Assembly (NCBI GenBank): GCA_031323845.1
Contig: JAVIYP010000031.1
Coordinates: 1 to 30,271, forward strand
Source of the DNA: PUPG01 sp031323845
GTDB taxonomy: Bacteria > Bacteroidota > Bacteroidia > Bacteroidales > UBA7960
Reading direction: 5' to 3'
DNA: 30,271 nt
Made by a program: the position numbers and the translations under genes. Below, one piece after another: positions 6,968 through 15,427 of this stretch. Every line of letters starts with the position of its first letter. Within the stretch, counting starts at the first letter, position 1. The notes under the pieces were generated by a model that was not told the DNA's origin, did no database searches, and was given only the letters and a program-made list of their open reading frames with translations.

Positions 6968-8878
6968 TTGAACCTGAATGCCGTTTTGATGAAGTATTGG
7001 GGGTTTTCCTCCTTTCGCCCTATGCAGGAAGATATTATCCGCTCGGCGATTGACGGCAGGGATACCCTGGCTTTGCTGCCTACCGGCGGAGGGAAGTCCC
7101 TGTGCTACCAGGTGCCGGGCATGGCCATGGACGGATTATGCATTGTGGTCACCCCCCTTATTGCGCTTATGAAAGACCAGGTGCAGGCACTTAAAGCAAA
7201 AGGGATCAATGCCGTTGGCATCTATCATGGCCTCAGCAAGGTGGAAATTGACAACGCCATTGATAATTGCGTTTACGGCAGCGTAAAGTTTTTGTACCTC
7301 AGTCCTGAACGCCTTACTACAGATATGATGCGGGCACGGCTTGAAAAAATGAGGGTTAACCTGCTCGCCGTTGACGAAGCACACTGTATATCACAGTGGG
7401 GTTATGACTTCCGGCCGCCTTATTTGCGTATTTCAGAAGTTCGCGAACTCCTGCCGAACACACCTGTACTGGCATTGACGGCTACTGCCACGCGCCAGGT
7501 CGTGGAAGACATACAGGAAAAACTGCATTTTAAAAACCCCAATGTCTTTCAGAAAAGCTTTGAACGCAAGAATCTTGCATATATGGTCTTCAGAGAGGAA
7601 GACAAAATGAATAAACTGCTCAAAATATGTGAAAAACAGAAAAGTACGGGAGTGGTTTATGTGAGAAACCGCAGGAGAACGCGTGAAATAGCCGAATGGC
7701 TTGCGCAGCACAAGGTCAGCGCTGATTTCTACCACGCCGGGCTGTCACCTAAAGAAAGAGATGCCAAACAGGATGCCTGGATGAAAGAAAGAACACGGGT
7801 GATCGTCTCAACCAATGCTTTTGGCATGGGTATCGATAAACCCAACGTGAGGTTTGTCGTCCATATGGACCTGCCCGACAGCCCCGAAGCCTATTTCCAG
7901 GAAGCTGGCCGCGGTGGTCGCGACGGTAACAAAGCCTTTGCCATTCTGCTGTTCAACAAATCAGATGTCACGAACCTGAAACAGTTTCATGAGAGATCAT
8001 ATCCTCCGCTGAAAGAAATAAAGAAGATCTACAACTGCCTGGGTAACTATTTTCAATTTGCCATAGGCAGCGGGAAAGACCAAAGTATGCCTTTTGACAT
8101 CAATGACTTTGCGAAGACCTATAAGCTCGACAGTTTCTTTATTTACAATTCTTTAGGGTTTCTTGAGAAAGAGGGATACCTTGCGGTTTCCGAAGCCCTT
8201 GCGAATCCCTCCAGATTGATGTTCCTGGTAAACAAGGAAGAGCTGTACCGTTTTCAGGTAGCCCACCCGAAGTATGACCCCTTTATAAAAATACTCCTGA
8301 GATCGTACACGGGTCTTTTCACGGAGTTTAAGCGAATCAAAGAAGATGAAATCGCCGTACGCAACGGCATACCACAGGAAATCGTAAAAAAAACAATGCT
8401 TGAACTTCATCAGTTAAATATCCTTCATTATAAGCAGCAAAACGAGCAACCCGTTATTACCTGGCTCGAAGAACGCCTGGCGGCATCTGACCTGCGCATT
8501 TCCAAAGAAGTGTATCGCGAAAGAAAACAATTTGCCAGACAGCGCATGGAAGCCATGGTAGACTATGTTCAGTCTGAGACCAAATGCCGCAGCCTCTTTC
8601 TACTTGCTTACTTCGGAGAAAAGGGAACAAAAAGATGCGGACAATGCGATGTATGCCTGGAAAGAAACAAAGCAGGTGTTTCATCCTATGAATTCAACAA
8701 GGTTATTAAAGTTATAAAACCCATAATAAAGAAAGACAGCCCGATGCTCGAAACGCTGATGGACAGCCTGGACATTAGCTTGCCTGAAGACAAGGTGCTG
8801 AACGTGATACGGTATCTGAAAGACAATGCCAAAATTGCCGAAGACAGCAATGGCCGTCTTATATGGCAAAGGAATTGA
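6968..8878 (+). CDS. recQ: ATP-dependent DNA helicase RecQ
   Basis: A 636-residue 3'-5' superfamily 2 helicase for recombination and fork repair. Motifs: the N-terminal YWGFSSFRPMQEDII (motif 0), Walker A LLPTGGGKSLCYQ, Walker B VDEAHCISQWGYDFRP with the aromatic-rich loop (Tyr where E. coli has His), TATAT, the helicase C block STNAFGMGIDKPNVRFVVH and QEAGRGGRD. A four-cysteine zinc site (CRSLFLLAYFG...RCGQCDVC) ends the helicase core. About 70 residues follow, too short for the HRDC domain of the classical enzyme. The start is uncertain: TTG at 6968 gives the usual N-terminal length and sits about 25 bases after the predicted transcription start; ATG at 6989 would begin at MKYWGF. It converges on the feo genes with only 7 bases between the stops. 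Confidence 0.93.
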   Translation: MNLNAVLMKYWGFSSFRPMQEDIIRSAIDGRDTLALLPTGGGKSLCYQVPGMAMDGLCIVVTPLIALMKDQVQALKAKGINAVGIYHGLSKVEIDNAIDNCVYGSVKFLYLSPERLTTDMMRARLEKMRVNLLAVDEAHCISQWGYDFRPPYLRISEVRELLPNTPVLALTATATRQVVEDIQEKLHFKNPNVFQKSFERKNLAYMVFREEDKMNKLLKICEKQKSTGVVYVRNRRRTREIAEWLAQHKVSADFYHAGLSPKERDAKQDAWMKERTRVIVSTNAFGMGIDKPNVRFVVHMDLPDSPEAYFQEAGRGGRDGNKAFAILLFNKSDVTNLKQFHERSYPPLKEIKKIYNCLGNYFQFAIGSGKDQSMPFDINDFAKTYKLDSFFIYNSLGFLEKEGYLAVSEALANPSRLMFLVNKEELYRFQVAHPKYDPFIKILLRSYTGLFTEFKRIKEDEIAVRNGIPQEIVKKTMLELHQLNILHYKQQNEQPVITWLEERLAASDLRISKEVYRERKQFARQRMEAMVDYVQSETKCRSLFLLAYFGEKGTKRCGQCDVCLERNKAGVSSYEFNKVIKVIKPIIKKDSPMLETLMDSLDISLPEDKVLNVIRYLKDNAKIAEDSNGRLIWQRN

Positions 8879-8885
8879 TCAGGGC

Positions 8886-9068
8886 TTAATTGCAGGCACT
8901 TTTTCTTTTCTCAGGGAATTGACCCATACAGGCTTCACAATTGCCGTTAAAGTCCTTACAGGTGCTCTCAGGTGGTTTTGTTTTAGCGAAATACCTGTAA
9001 ATGCTCCGGCCTGCATATAGTGTGGCCGAAAGCAATACCAACATGGTTATGATCCATTGAGTTGTCAT
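8886..9068 (-). CDS. FeoB-associated Cys-rich membrane protein
   Basis: A 60-residue protein with one N-terminal membrane segment (about residues 5-20) followed by a short cytoplasmic tail containing CKDFNGNCEAC and a last cysteine two residues from the end. This is the architecture of the FeoB_associated family (small proteins encoded just after feoB, sometimes compared with FeoC). The cysteines may bind iron or an Fe-S cluster, or gate the FeoB channel; this is inference. It begins 18 bases after the feoB stop in the same orientation, so it belongs to the feo operon. Its stop is 7 bases from the recQ stop on the other strand, leaving little room for a separate terminator. Confidence 0.85.
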   Translation of the reverse strand: MTTQWIITMLVLLSATLYAGRSIYRYFAKTKPPESTCKDFNGNCEACMGQFPEKRKSACN

Positions 9069-9086
9069 GATGTTTGGTTATCTCAT

Positions 9087-11609
9087 TCAAAAAAACAAGC
9101 TTCCGGTCTGATATACCAAAAAGGAGATCAGCCATGCGATTAAGGTAGTATAGACCACAGTAAAGAGCCCCCATTTCCAATGCCCCGCTTCCTTGCTGAT
9201 GGTTGCAATTACTCCTATACAGGGGAAATAGAGCAACACAAACAACATAAACGCCAGGGCAACAAGGGGTGTAAAAACGGGCTCTCCTGTCCGGGGACCG
9301 GCAGTGTAAGTCTGGCTTTGTATCTTTTCCACCAGGCTCTGACTGTGAGTCTGTACCGTTTCGTCAACCTGGTAAAGCACAGCAAGCGTGCTTACCACAA
9401 TTTCCTTGGCGGCAACACCGGATAATATGCTAATGGTCATTTTCCAATCAAAACCGAGCGGTGCCATCAGCGGTTGAACTGTTTTCCCAAGCCTCCCGAT
9501 ATAGCTGTTCTCCTGACGATCAACAAACAGCTTGGTCTCCATGTTGCGCAATGCCATTTCTTTTTCAAGTTCCAGGTTTTTGATGGCAAGTGTGTCCGTT
9601 ACTTCCAGTTCGGCCATCAGGTCCTGGTATTCGCTTTCAATTTCAGCTGTTTTTCTCTCAATCTGCGAGGTATAGTTGCTGCCGTTTGGGAAGTAGCCCA
9701 AAGCCCAGATAATAATGGACGCAACAAGGATGATGCCGCCGATCTTCTTCAGGTAATGCACCGCTTTGCTCCACATGTGGAGGGTAATGGCCCTCAGTGT
9801 GGGTATCCGGTAGGGTGGAAGTTCCATTACAAAAGGAGCTTCTTCGGTGCGAAACATGGTTCTCTTGAACAACAGTGCCGTGCCTATGGCTACCAGCACA
9901 CCAATGCCGTATATCAGAAAGAGCATGGAGCCCCGGTATTCCACAAAAAAAGCAGAAATAAACAGCACGTAAATGGGCAATCGGGCACTGCACGAAATAA
10001 AGGGGTTGATCAGCATGGTCAGCATGCGGTCGTTGCGGCTGGCCAGCGTACGGGTAGCCATAATGGCCGGTACATTGCACCCAAAACCCATCAGAAGGGG
10101 AATAAAGGACTTGCCGTGAAGACCTATCCTGTGCATGATCTTATCCATTATGAACACGGCACGCGACATGTAACCAGTGTCTTCCATCAGGCTGATGAAG
10201 AAAAACAGAATCATGATGTTTGGCAAAAACACCAAAACACCGCCAACACCACTGATTATGCCGTTAATGAGAAGGTCCTTAAAGGGACCTGCGCGCATCG
10301 TCTGGTCCAGGAAACCGCTTAACCCGTCAACACCAGATTCAATCCAGTCCATCGGGTAATGGCCCAGGATGAATGTTACGGAGAACATCACCCACATGAA
10401 AAAAAGAAAGATCGGAAATCCAAAAAGCTTGTGCGTCAGAAAAACATCAATAACCTCACTGGCTTTTCTTTTTTCGGACTCGCCCGGCTTCAGCGTTTCT
10501 TTCAAAGCTCCTGAGATAAAGCCGTATTTCAGGTCGGTGATCACTGATTCGGGCGACTCGCCGAATTCCTTAGCCAGCTTGTCACCCTCATGCCTGGCCT
10601 CGCTGAGGATGTCAAAATGATTGTCACAATGTTCTCTTATTGTGGAAATGGCTTCCTTGTCTTCCTCAAGCAGCTTGATGGCAAGGAATCGTGAGGAAAC
10701 CAAATCGGTGAGATGCTCATTGCCCTTTGTCTTGATATGGTCCTGGATCCGGCTGATTGAATTTTCTACAATGGCTCCGTAATTGATATGGATGTGCCGC
10801 TGTATCTCGTCCCTGTCTTCATAAACCTCAATGATCTTGTCAAATACTTCCTTTATGCCTTTCCCTTTTGAGCTGACTGCCGGTACCACAGGTATCCCTA
10901 TCATCTTTCCGAGGCTCTCATGATCAAGCATGTCACCTTTCTGCTGCATTTCATCATACATGTTCAGGACCATAATTACCCTGATGTCCATGTCGATCAA
11001 CTGGGTGGTCAGGTACATGTTCCGCTCCAGGTTGGAACCGTCAACAATGTTGATCACCACATCGGGCATCTTTTCCGTGATAAAGTCACGAACGAATATT
11101 TCTTCCGGGGTATAGGCCGTAATGGAATAGGTTCCGGGAAGATCTGTAATGTTGAACTGATAGCCTTTGTGATAGTAACGCGCTTCTTTTGCGTCAACGG
11201 TAACACCGCTGTAATTGCCCACACGTTCGCGGGAGCCCGAAGCGTGATTGAAAAACGTCGTTTTGCCACTGTTTGGGTTACCCACGAGCGCCACATTGAT
11301 ACTGCTGCCGGGCTTACGAAAGGTGTTGGCTCTTTCTGTATGAAAAACACCATCAAAGAGCTGATCCTTAACCGGCCTGAAATCCTTTTCAGGGATGACC
11401 TCAATCAGGCGTGCTTCACTGGAGCGCAGCGATACATTATAACCCATAACGCTGTACTCAATGGGATCGCGCAAAGGCGCCTTTTTGATCACCTGAACGC
11501 TCTTTCCAACAACAAAGCCCATCTCAATGATACGCCTGCGAAAGCCGCCGCGCCCTTTCACCTTGGTGATCACACCTTTTTCGCCGTTTTGAAGATCGTA
11601 CAAGGTCAT
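9087..11609 (-). CDS. feoB: FeoA-FeoB fusion, ferrous iron transporter
   Basis: An 840-residue fused protein that imports Fe2+ across the inner membrane. Residues 1-75 or so form a FeoA-like SH3 domain (MTLYDLQNGEKGVITKV, then GRGGFRRRIIEMGF). The G domain follows: P-loop GNPNSGKT at about 110-117, switch Thr in GNYSGVT, DLPG, NMYD (G4) and a SSKGKG segment (G5). A helical GDI-like region leads into the membrane domain with GVLVFLPNIMILFF, MGFGCNVPAI and two Gate-like regions. A polar, coiled-coil-like insertion (about 645-695) rich in Glu and Lys separates membrane helices. The start was set at 11609: the frame stays open to 11705, but FeoA homology begins exactly at 11609 and a -7 element lies within the extension. 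Cotranscribed with the Cys-rich partner. Confidence 0.95.
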   Translation of the reverse strand: MTLYDLQNGEKGVITKVKGRGGFRRRIIEMGFVVGKSVQVIKKAPLRDPIEYSVMGYNVSLRSSEARLIEVIPEKDFRPVKDQLFDGVFHTERANTFRKPGSSINVALVGNPNSGKTTFFNHASGSRERVGNYSGVTVDAKEARYYHKGYQFNITDLPGTYSITAYTPEEIFVRDFITEKMPDVVINIVDGSNLERNMYLTTQLIDMDIRVIMVLNMYDEMQQKGDMLDHESLGKMIGIPVVPAVSSKGKGIKEVFDKIIEVYEDRDEIQRHIHINYGAIVENSISRIQDHIKTKGNEHLTDLVSSRFLAIKLLEEDKEAISTIREHCDNHFDILSEARHEGDKLAKEFGESPESVITDLKYGFISGALKETLKPGESEKRKASEVIDVFLTHKLFGFPIFLFFMWVMFSVTFILGHYPMDWIESGVDGLSGFLDQTMRAGPFKDLLINGIISGVGGVLVFLPNIMILFFFISLMEDTGYMSRAVFIMDKIMHRIGLHGKSFIPLLMGFGCNVPAIMATRTLASRNDRMLTMLINPFISCSARLPIYVLFISAFFVEYRGSMLFLIYGIGVLVAIGTALLFKRTMFRTEEAPFVMELPPYRIPTLRAITLHMWSKAVHYLKKIGGIILVASIIIWALGYFPNGSNYTSQIERKTAEIESEYQDLMAELEVTDTLAIKNLELEKEMALRNMETKLFVDRQENSYIGRLGKTVQPLMAPLGFDWKMTISILSGVAAKEIVVSTLAVLYQVDETVQTHSQSLVEKIQSQTYTAGPRTGEPVFTPLVALAFMLFVLLYFPCIGVIATISKEAGHWKWGLFTVVYTTLIAWLISFLVYQTGSLFF

Positions 11610-11654
11610 GGGTAACTGATAAATTGTCTTTATTAAGATTGAATTAAAACAGTG

Positions 11655-11662
11655 CAAAATTA
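11655..11662 (-). promoter_or_regulatory. -7 element of the feo operon
   Basis: On the minus strand the sequence reads TAATTTTGCAC, an exact TAnnTTTG match, giving a leader of about 40 bases before the feoAB ATG. No clear TTG is present at -33. An iron-responsive regulator might be expected, but no recognisable Fur box was seen. Confidence 0.5.
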
Positions 11663-11723
11663 AAGAAATTAATTGAAATGGGAATGTCAGGAGGGTTACT
11701 TCCAATACATTAAAAATAAGTTT

Positions 11724-11731
11724 TATCTTTA
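11724..11731 (+). promoter_or_regulatory. Possible -7 element of glgB
   Basis: TATCTTTA matches seven of eight positions of TAnnTTTG and lies 28 bases before the glgB ATG. No -33 TTG is evident, so this is a weak call. Confidence 0.3.
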
Positions 11732-11759
11732 GCTGAAAATTCTAACGAGGCTATCCCTT

Positions 11760-13754
11760 ATGTATATTCCTGATTATGTGAAGAGAGATCCCTTTCTGAT
11801 GCCTCATCACAGGACAGTGACCGGCAGGTTGCGCAAGGCTTTTGACAAGGAGAAACATCTTTGCGGTGTTCATTCTTCATTGTCTGAATTTGCTATGGGG
11901 CATCATTACTACGGTTTGCATAAGCACGAACATGAATGGGTGCTTCGTGAGTGGGCTCCAAACGCCACGGCTGTTTATTTTCTTGGTGATGTTACCTCGT
12001 GGATGCCCAGCGAGCAGTACAAGCTAAAGCCTCTTTCGGATGGCAACTGGGAGATCCGGCTGCCACTTGACAGGCTGCGTCATCATGATCAGTACAAGCT
12101 CCATGTTTGCTGGGACGGTGGTTCAGGCGATCGCATTCCGGCGTGGGCGTTCAGGGTGGTTCAGGACCAACACACCCTCGTGTTTAATGCACAGGTTTGG
12201 GACCCGCCTGAACATTACCGGTGGAAGCATGATGCTCCCGCAGCGCCACCGCGATTCCCGATAATTTACGAAGCTCACCCCGGAATGGCCACCGAATCCT
12301 ATAAGGTTGGAACCTGGGAGGAGTTTCGCCTGAATGTGTTGCCTGATGTAGAAAAGGCAGGCTATAATACCATTCAGCTTATGGCAGTGCAGGAACATCC
12401 GTTTTATGGTTCTTTCGGTTACCACGTGAGCAATTATTTTGCCCCCTCCAGCCGTTTTGGCACGCCTGAGGAGTTAAAAGCCCTGATTGACGATGCCCAC
12501 GGTCGTGGAATTTACGTAATCATGGATATTGTACACTCACATGCCGTAAAAAATGAGATTGAGGGTATCAGCCGTTATGACGGAACATATTATCAGTTCT
12601 TTCATGACGGGAAGCGGGGTGAGCATCCTGCCTGGGATAGTCGCTGTTTCAATTACGGAAAAGACCAGGTGCTGCATTTCCTGTTGTCGAATTGCCGGTA
12701 CTGGCTGGAAGAATTCCGGTTCGATGGTTTTCGTTTTGACGGTGTCACCAGTATGCTGTATCTCGATCATGGCCTGGGATCTCATTTTCAGAGTTATGAT
12801 CAGTATTACAACCTCAATCAGGATGAAGATGCTATAGTTTATCTATTTCTTGCCAATAAACTTATTCATGAATTCAGTCCAAGTGCCTTCACAGTGGCTG
12901 AGGAGATGAGCGGCATGCCCGGTCTGGCTGCTCCTGAAAGCGCCGGAGGTATCGGTTTTGACTACCGGCTCGCAATGGGAGTTCCCGATTTCTGGATAAA
13001 GACCATAAAAGAGAAAAAAGTGGAGTTCTGGCATGTGGGCGAAATCTTCCACCAGTTGCAAAGCAAGCGGCCTGAGGAAAAAACCATTCATTACGCTGAG
13101 TCGCATGACCAGGCACTGGTAGGCGATAAAACCATTATCTTCTGGCTTATTGACAAGGAGATGTATCACGACATGCACAAGGACAGCCGCAATCTTGCCG
13201 TGGATAATGGGATAGCCCTGCACAAAATGATACGGCTGATTACCATGGGCACTGCCGGCAACGGATACCTTAATTTTATGGGCAACGAGTTCGGCCACCC
13301 TGAATGGATTGATTTTCCTAACGCACATAATAACTGGTCTTATCATTATGCCCGCAGGCAGTGGAGCCTGGCAGCACACCCTGATTTAAAATATAAATAC
13401 CTGGCCGCCTTTGACAGGGCCATGGTCCGTTTTGCGGTTCAGGAGGATCTTCTGTCCAGTGCTGACATCCGGATGTTCAGGGAACATGTATCTGACCAGG
13501 TACTGATCTTTGGTCGTGGAAGGCTCTTGTTTGTGTTTAACTTCAGCCCGTTTCGTTCTTATACCGACTATCCTGCAACGGTGCCCCGGGGCGTCTATGA
13601 AATGCTGCTTGACAGCGATGCAGTTGCTTTCGGGGGTCAGGGCAGGGTGGATGCTTCAATTAACTATCCGGCCCAGGAAGGTGCGGATCCCGCTTTCGCA
13701 GAAATAAAACTGTATATCCCTGCTCTAAGCGGATTTGTTTTACGAAAAAAATAA
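11760..13754 (+). CDS. glgB: 1,4-alpha-glucan (glycogen) branching enzyme, GH13_8 type
   Basis: A 664-residue enzyme that cuts alpha-1,4-glucan and re-attaches the piece through an alpha-1,6 bond during glycogen synthesis. An N-terminal helical part and a CBM48 domain (HEWVLREWAPNATAVYFLGDV) precede the (beta/alpha)8 barrel. Catalytic residues can be placed: nucleophile Asp327 in FDGFRFDGVTSMLY, acid/base Glu381 in TVAEEMSGMPG and the transition-state His449-Asp450 in YAESHDQALVGDK. The SHDQALVGDKT and NFMGNEFGHPEWIDFP blocks resemble the eukaryote-like GH13_8 subfamily rather than the E. coli GH13_9 GlgB. Length is normal. The stop is four bases before the next gene's ATG, so the two are cotranscribed; no other glycogen gene is present in the window. 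Confidence 0.94.
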   Translation: MYIPDYVKRDPFLMPHHRTVTGRLRKAFDKEKHLCGVHSSLSEFAMGHHYYGLHKHEHEWVLREWAPNATAVYFLGDVTSWMPSEQYKLKPLSDGNWEIRLPLDRLRHHDQYKLHVCWDGGSGDRIPAWAFRVVQDQHTLVFNAQVWDPPEHYRWKHDAPAAPPRFPIIYEAHPGMATESYKVGTWEEFRLNVLPDVEKAGYNTIQLMAVQEHPFYGSFGYHVSNYFAPSSRFGTPEELKALIDDAHGRGIYVIMDIVHSHAVKNEIEGISRYDGTYYQFFHDGKRGEHPAWDSRCFNYGKDQVLHFLLSNCRYWLEEFRFDGFRFDGVTSMLYLDHGLGSHFQSYDQYYNLNQDEDAIVYLFLANKLIHEFSPSAFTVAEEMSGMPGLAAPESAGGIGFDYRLAMGVPDFWIKTIKEKKVEFWHVGEIFHQLQSKRPEEKTIHYAESHDQALVGDKTIIFWLIDKEMYHDMHKDSRNLAVDNGIALHKMIRLITMGTAGNGYLNFMGNEFGHPEWIDFPNAHNNWSYHYARRQWSLAAHPDLKYKYLAAFDRAMVRFAVQEDLLSSADIRMFREHVSDQVLIFGRGRLLFVFNFSPFRSYTDYPATVPRGVYEMLLDSDAVAFGGQGRVDASINYPAQEGADPAFAEIKLYIPALSGFVLRKK

Positions 13755-13758
13755 CATC

Positions 13759-14139
13759 ATGTCAAAATCACTCTTAGTTAGAGCCCGGATAAAAGCTACG
13801 CCCGAAGAGGTATACAGGGCGCTGACGAATCCCTTTACCCTGGAATTGTGGACAGGCGAGCCTGCCGTAATGAGTGAAGAGCCCGGGTCGGAATTCATGC
13901 TGCTGGATGGGTTTATTACCGGCCGGAATGTAGCCTTTGAAAAAGACAAATCCATTAAACAGCTCTGGTATTTTGGCGATAACGTAGAATCAGAAGTCTC
14001 CATCAAGATATTTCCGGATAAGGCTTATTCGCAGATAAGAATTGAACATACCGGTATCCCGGACGATGCCTACGACAATATAGCCGAGGGATGGAATGAA
14101 GTATATCTTGCTTCACTGAAGGCTTTCTTCGAGCTTTAA
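13759..14139 (+). CDS. AHSA1-like SRPBCC protein
   Basis: A 126-residue protein of the SRPBCC / 'activator of Hsp90 ATPase homologue 1-like' family. The opening SLLVRARIKATPEEVYRALTNPFTLELWTG is the classical strand followed by the helical V-Y-R-A-L-T...L-x-x-W motif. A beta sheet with GRNVAFEKDKSIKQLWYFG follows, and a C-terminal helix with GWNEVYLASLKAFFEL closes the ligand-binding cavity. The ligand is unknown. ATG 13759 is chosen because homology starts there; upstream codons in the frame overlap the end of glgB. The four-base gap implies coexpression with the branching enzyme, although no functional link is known to me. It converges with ychF, 22 bases between stops. Confidence 0.82.
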   Translation: MSKSLLVRARIKATPEEVYRALTNPFTLELWTGEPAVMSEEPGSEFMLLDGFITGRNVAFEKDKSIKQLWYFGDNVESEVSIKIFPDKAYSQIRIEHTGIPDDAYDNIAEGWNEVYLASLKAFFEL

Positions 14140-14161
14140 CGCCAATGGCAAAGCACTGGCA

Positions 14162-15247
14162 TCATACATTGAAGCGCACGTGAAATATATCGCCATCCTG
14201 TACGATGTAATTCTTTCCTTCGATGTTGAATTTACCGGCCTGCTTACAGGCTTGTTCTGATCCCAGGCTGAGGAAATCCTCTACACGCATTACCTCTGCG
14301 CGAATAAACCCCCTTTCCATATCGCTGTGTATGGTGCCGGCAGCCTTTGGTGCCGGGGTGCCTGCCCTGATGGTCCACGCTCTGACTTCTCTTGGCCCTT
14401 CGGTAAAAAATGTCTGCAGCCTGAGGGTGTTGTAGGCAGCCCTTATCAATTGATTCACTGCGGGTTCCTCAATACCCAGGTCTGCTAAAAAAGCCTTCCT
14501 GTCTTCTTCATCTTCAAGACGGGCGATTTCTGACTCAGCTTCTGCCGCAACAATAAGCATTTCACATCTTTCAGCCTGTATCACCGGTTGAACGGCAGCG
14601 GTGTGCTGATTTCCGGCGGAAGCCGAGCCTTCATCCACATTGCACACGTATATTAGCGGTTTTACGGTCAGCAGGTAACAATCGTCAAGGTATTTTCTGT
14701 CGTTTTCGTGAATGGAGAACGTCCTGGCCGGAGAGCCTTCTTCCAGATGTTCTATGAGTGCTGTGAGCACCTCCGTTCCCCGCTTTGCATCCTTGTCGCC
14801 GACAGCCGCAACCTTGCGCAGCCTTTCGCGCTTTTTTTCAACGGTATCAATGTCTTTGGTGATGAGTTCCAGGTCGATGATCTCCTTATCGCGCAATGGG
14901 TTCACGGAACCCTCAATATGTGGCACCGTGTCATCATCAAAACAGCGCAATACATGGATAATGGCGTCAGTTTGCCTGATATCGGCCAGGAACTGGTTCC
15001 CACCCTTGATTTGCCCGGCACCCTTCGTCAGCCCCGGAATGTCAATGATCTCTACAGTGGTTGGCACCACCTTTGCCGGTTTTATAATCCTGGCAAGCGC
15101 CTCAAGTCTCTGATCAGGAACCTCAATCTGACCGAGATTGGTGCGCCCCTGGAGTTGCCCGGAACTGCTTTTTCCCTTCGACAAAGCATTGAACAGGGTC
15201 GTTTTCCCTGATCCGGCAATCCCTACTATTCCGCAATTTAATGCCAT
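14162..15247 (-). CDS. ychF: YchF-family ATPase (Obg-related) with variant P-loop
   Basis: A 361-residue protein of the YchF/Ola1 family, ribosome-associated P-loop ATPases linked to stress and translation. The C-terminal TGS domain is fully typical (FFTEGPREVRAWTI, APKAAGTIHSDMERGFI, then GKNYIVQDGDIFHVRFNV), as are PTTVEIIDI, HVLRCFDDD and the NVDE specificity motif that makes YchF prefer ATP. The N-terminus departs from the family: where most members have a GLPNVGKST P-loop this one has GIAGSGKTT, the following switch I segment is about three residues shorter and lacks the usual FPFCTIEPN block, and the G3 region is DIPGLTKGAGQIKGGNQFL. Start is ATG 15247; the frame extends far upstream without homology. 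It may be a paralogue beside a standard YchF elsewhere. Confidence 0.88.
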   Translation of the reverse strand: MALNCGIVGIAGSGKTTLFNALSKGKSSSGQLQGRTNLGQIEVPDQRLEALARIIKPAKVVPTTVEIIDIPGLTKGAGQIKGGNQFLADIRQTDAIIHVLRCFDDDTVPHIEGSVNPLRDKEIIDLELITKDIDTVEKKRERLRKVAAVGDKDAKRGTEVLTALIEHLEEGSPARTFSIHENDRKYLDDCYLLTVKPLIYVCNVDEGSASAGNQHTAAVQPVIQAERCEMLIVAAEAESEIARLEDEEDRKAFLADLGIEEPAVNQLIRAAYNTLRLQTFFTEGPREVRAWTIRAGTPAPKAAGTIHSDMERGFIRAEVMRVEDFLSLGSEQACKQAGKFNIEGKNYIVQDGDIFHVRFNV

Positions 15248-15265
15248 AAGCCTTTTTTTGAGTTG

Positions 15266-15273
15266 CAAAGGTA
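15266..15273 (-). promoter_or_regulatory. -7 element of ychF
   Basis: The minus strand reads TACCTTTGCAAC, an exact TAnnTTTG. It predicts transcription starting about 12-15 bases before the ychF ATG, which also supports choosing ATG 15247 over the longer frame. The -33 region has no good TTG. Confidence 0.55.
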
Positions 15274-15282
15274 CAAAACCTG

Positions 15283-15314
15283 TTTGTGTGGTTACACGAT
15301 ATTTTTGTATTTTG
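15283..15314 (+). promoter_or_regulatory. rtcB promoter region
   Basis: TATTTTTG at 15300-15307 is an exact -7 match, and a second, weaker TATTTTG starts at 15308, placed 21 bases after TTTG at 15283-15286. Which one is used cannot be decided. Either gives an rtcB leader of roughly 110 bases with no further structure recognised. The element faces the ychF promoter. Confidence 0.45.
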
Positions 15315-15427
15315 TGCATCGGGAGGCGAGGGTGTGTCTTGCCGCATAAAGAAAATAATCCGGTACATCTTTGCTGAAGGTAGTCGCAGTATCGGCTTCC
15401 CTGTAAACGCTTCAACAATTCAGTAAC

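Noticed and set aside
9474..10322. Long plus-strand open frame (282 codons) inside feoB
   Set aside because: It is antisense to the conserved FeoB membrane domain, has no family resemblance, and its composition is explained by the reverse complement of a hydrophobic protein. The same applies to the plus-strand frame at 10920-11615.
11610..11705. Hydrophobic 32-residue N-terminal extension of FeoAB
   Set aside because: The FeoA domain begins at 11609, and the extension contains the TAATTTTG -7 element.
14708..15211. Plus-strand frames opposite ychF
   Set aside because: Shadows of the ychF coding strand; the minus-strand protein matches a known family along its whole length.
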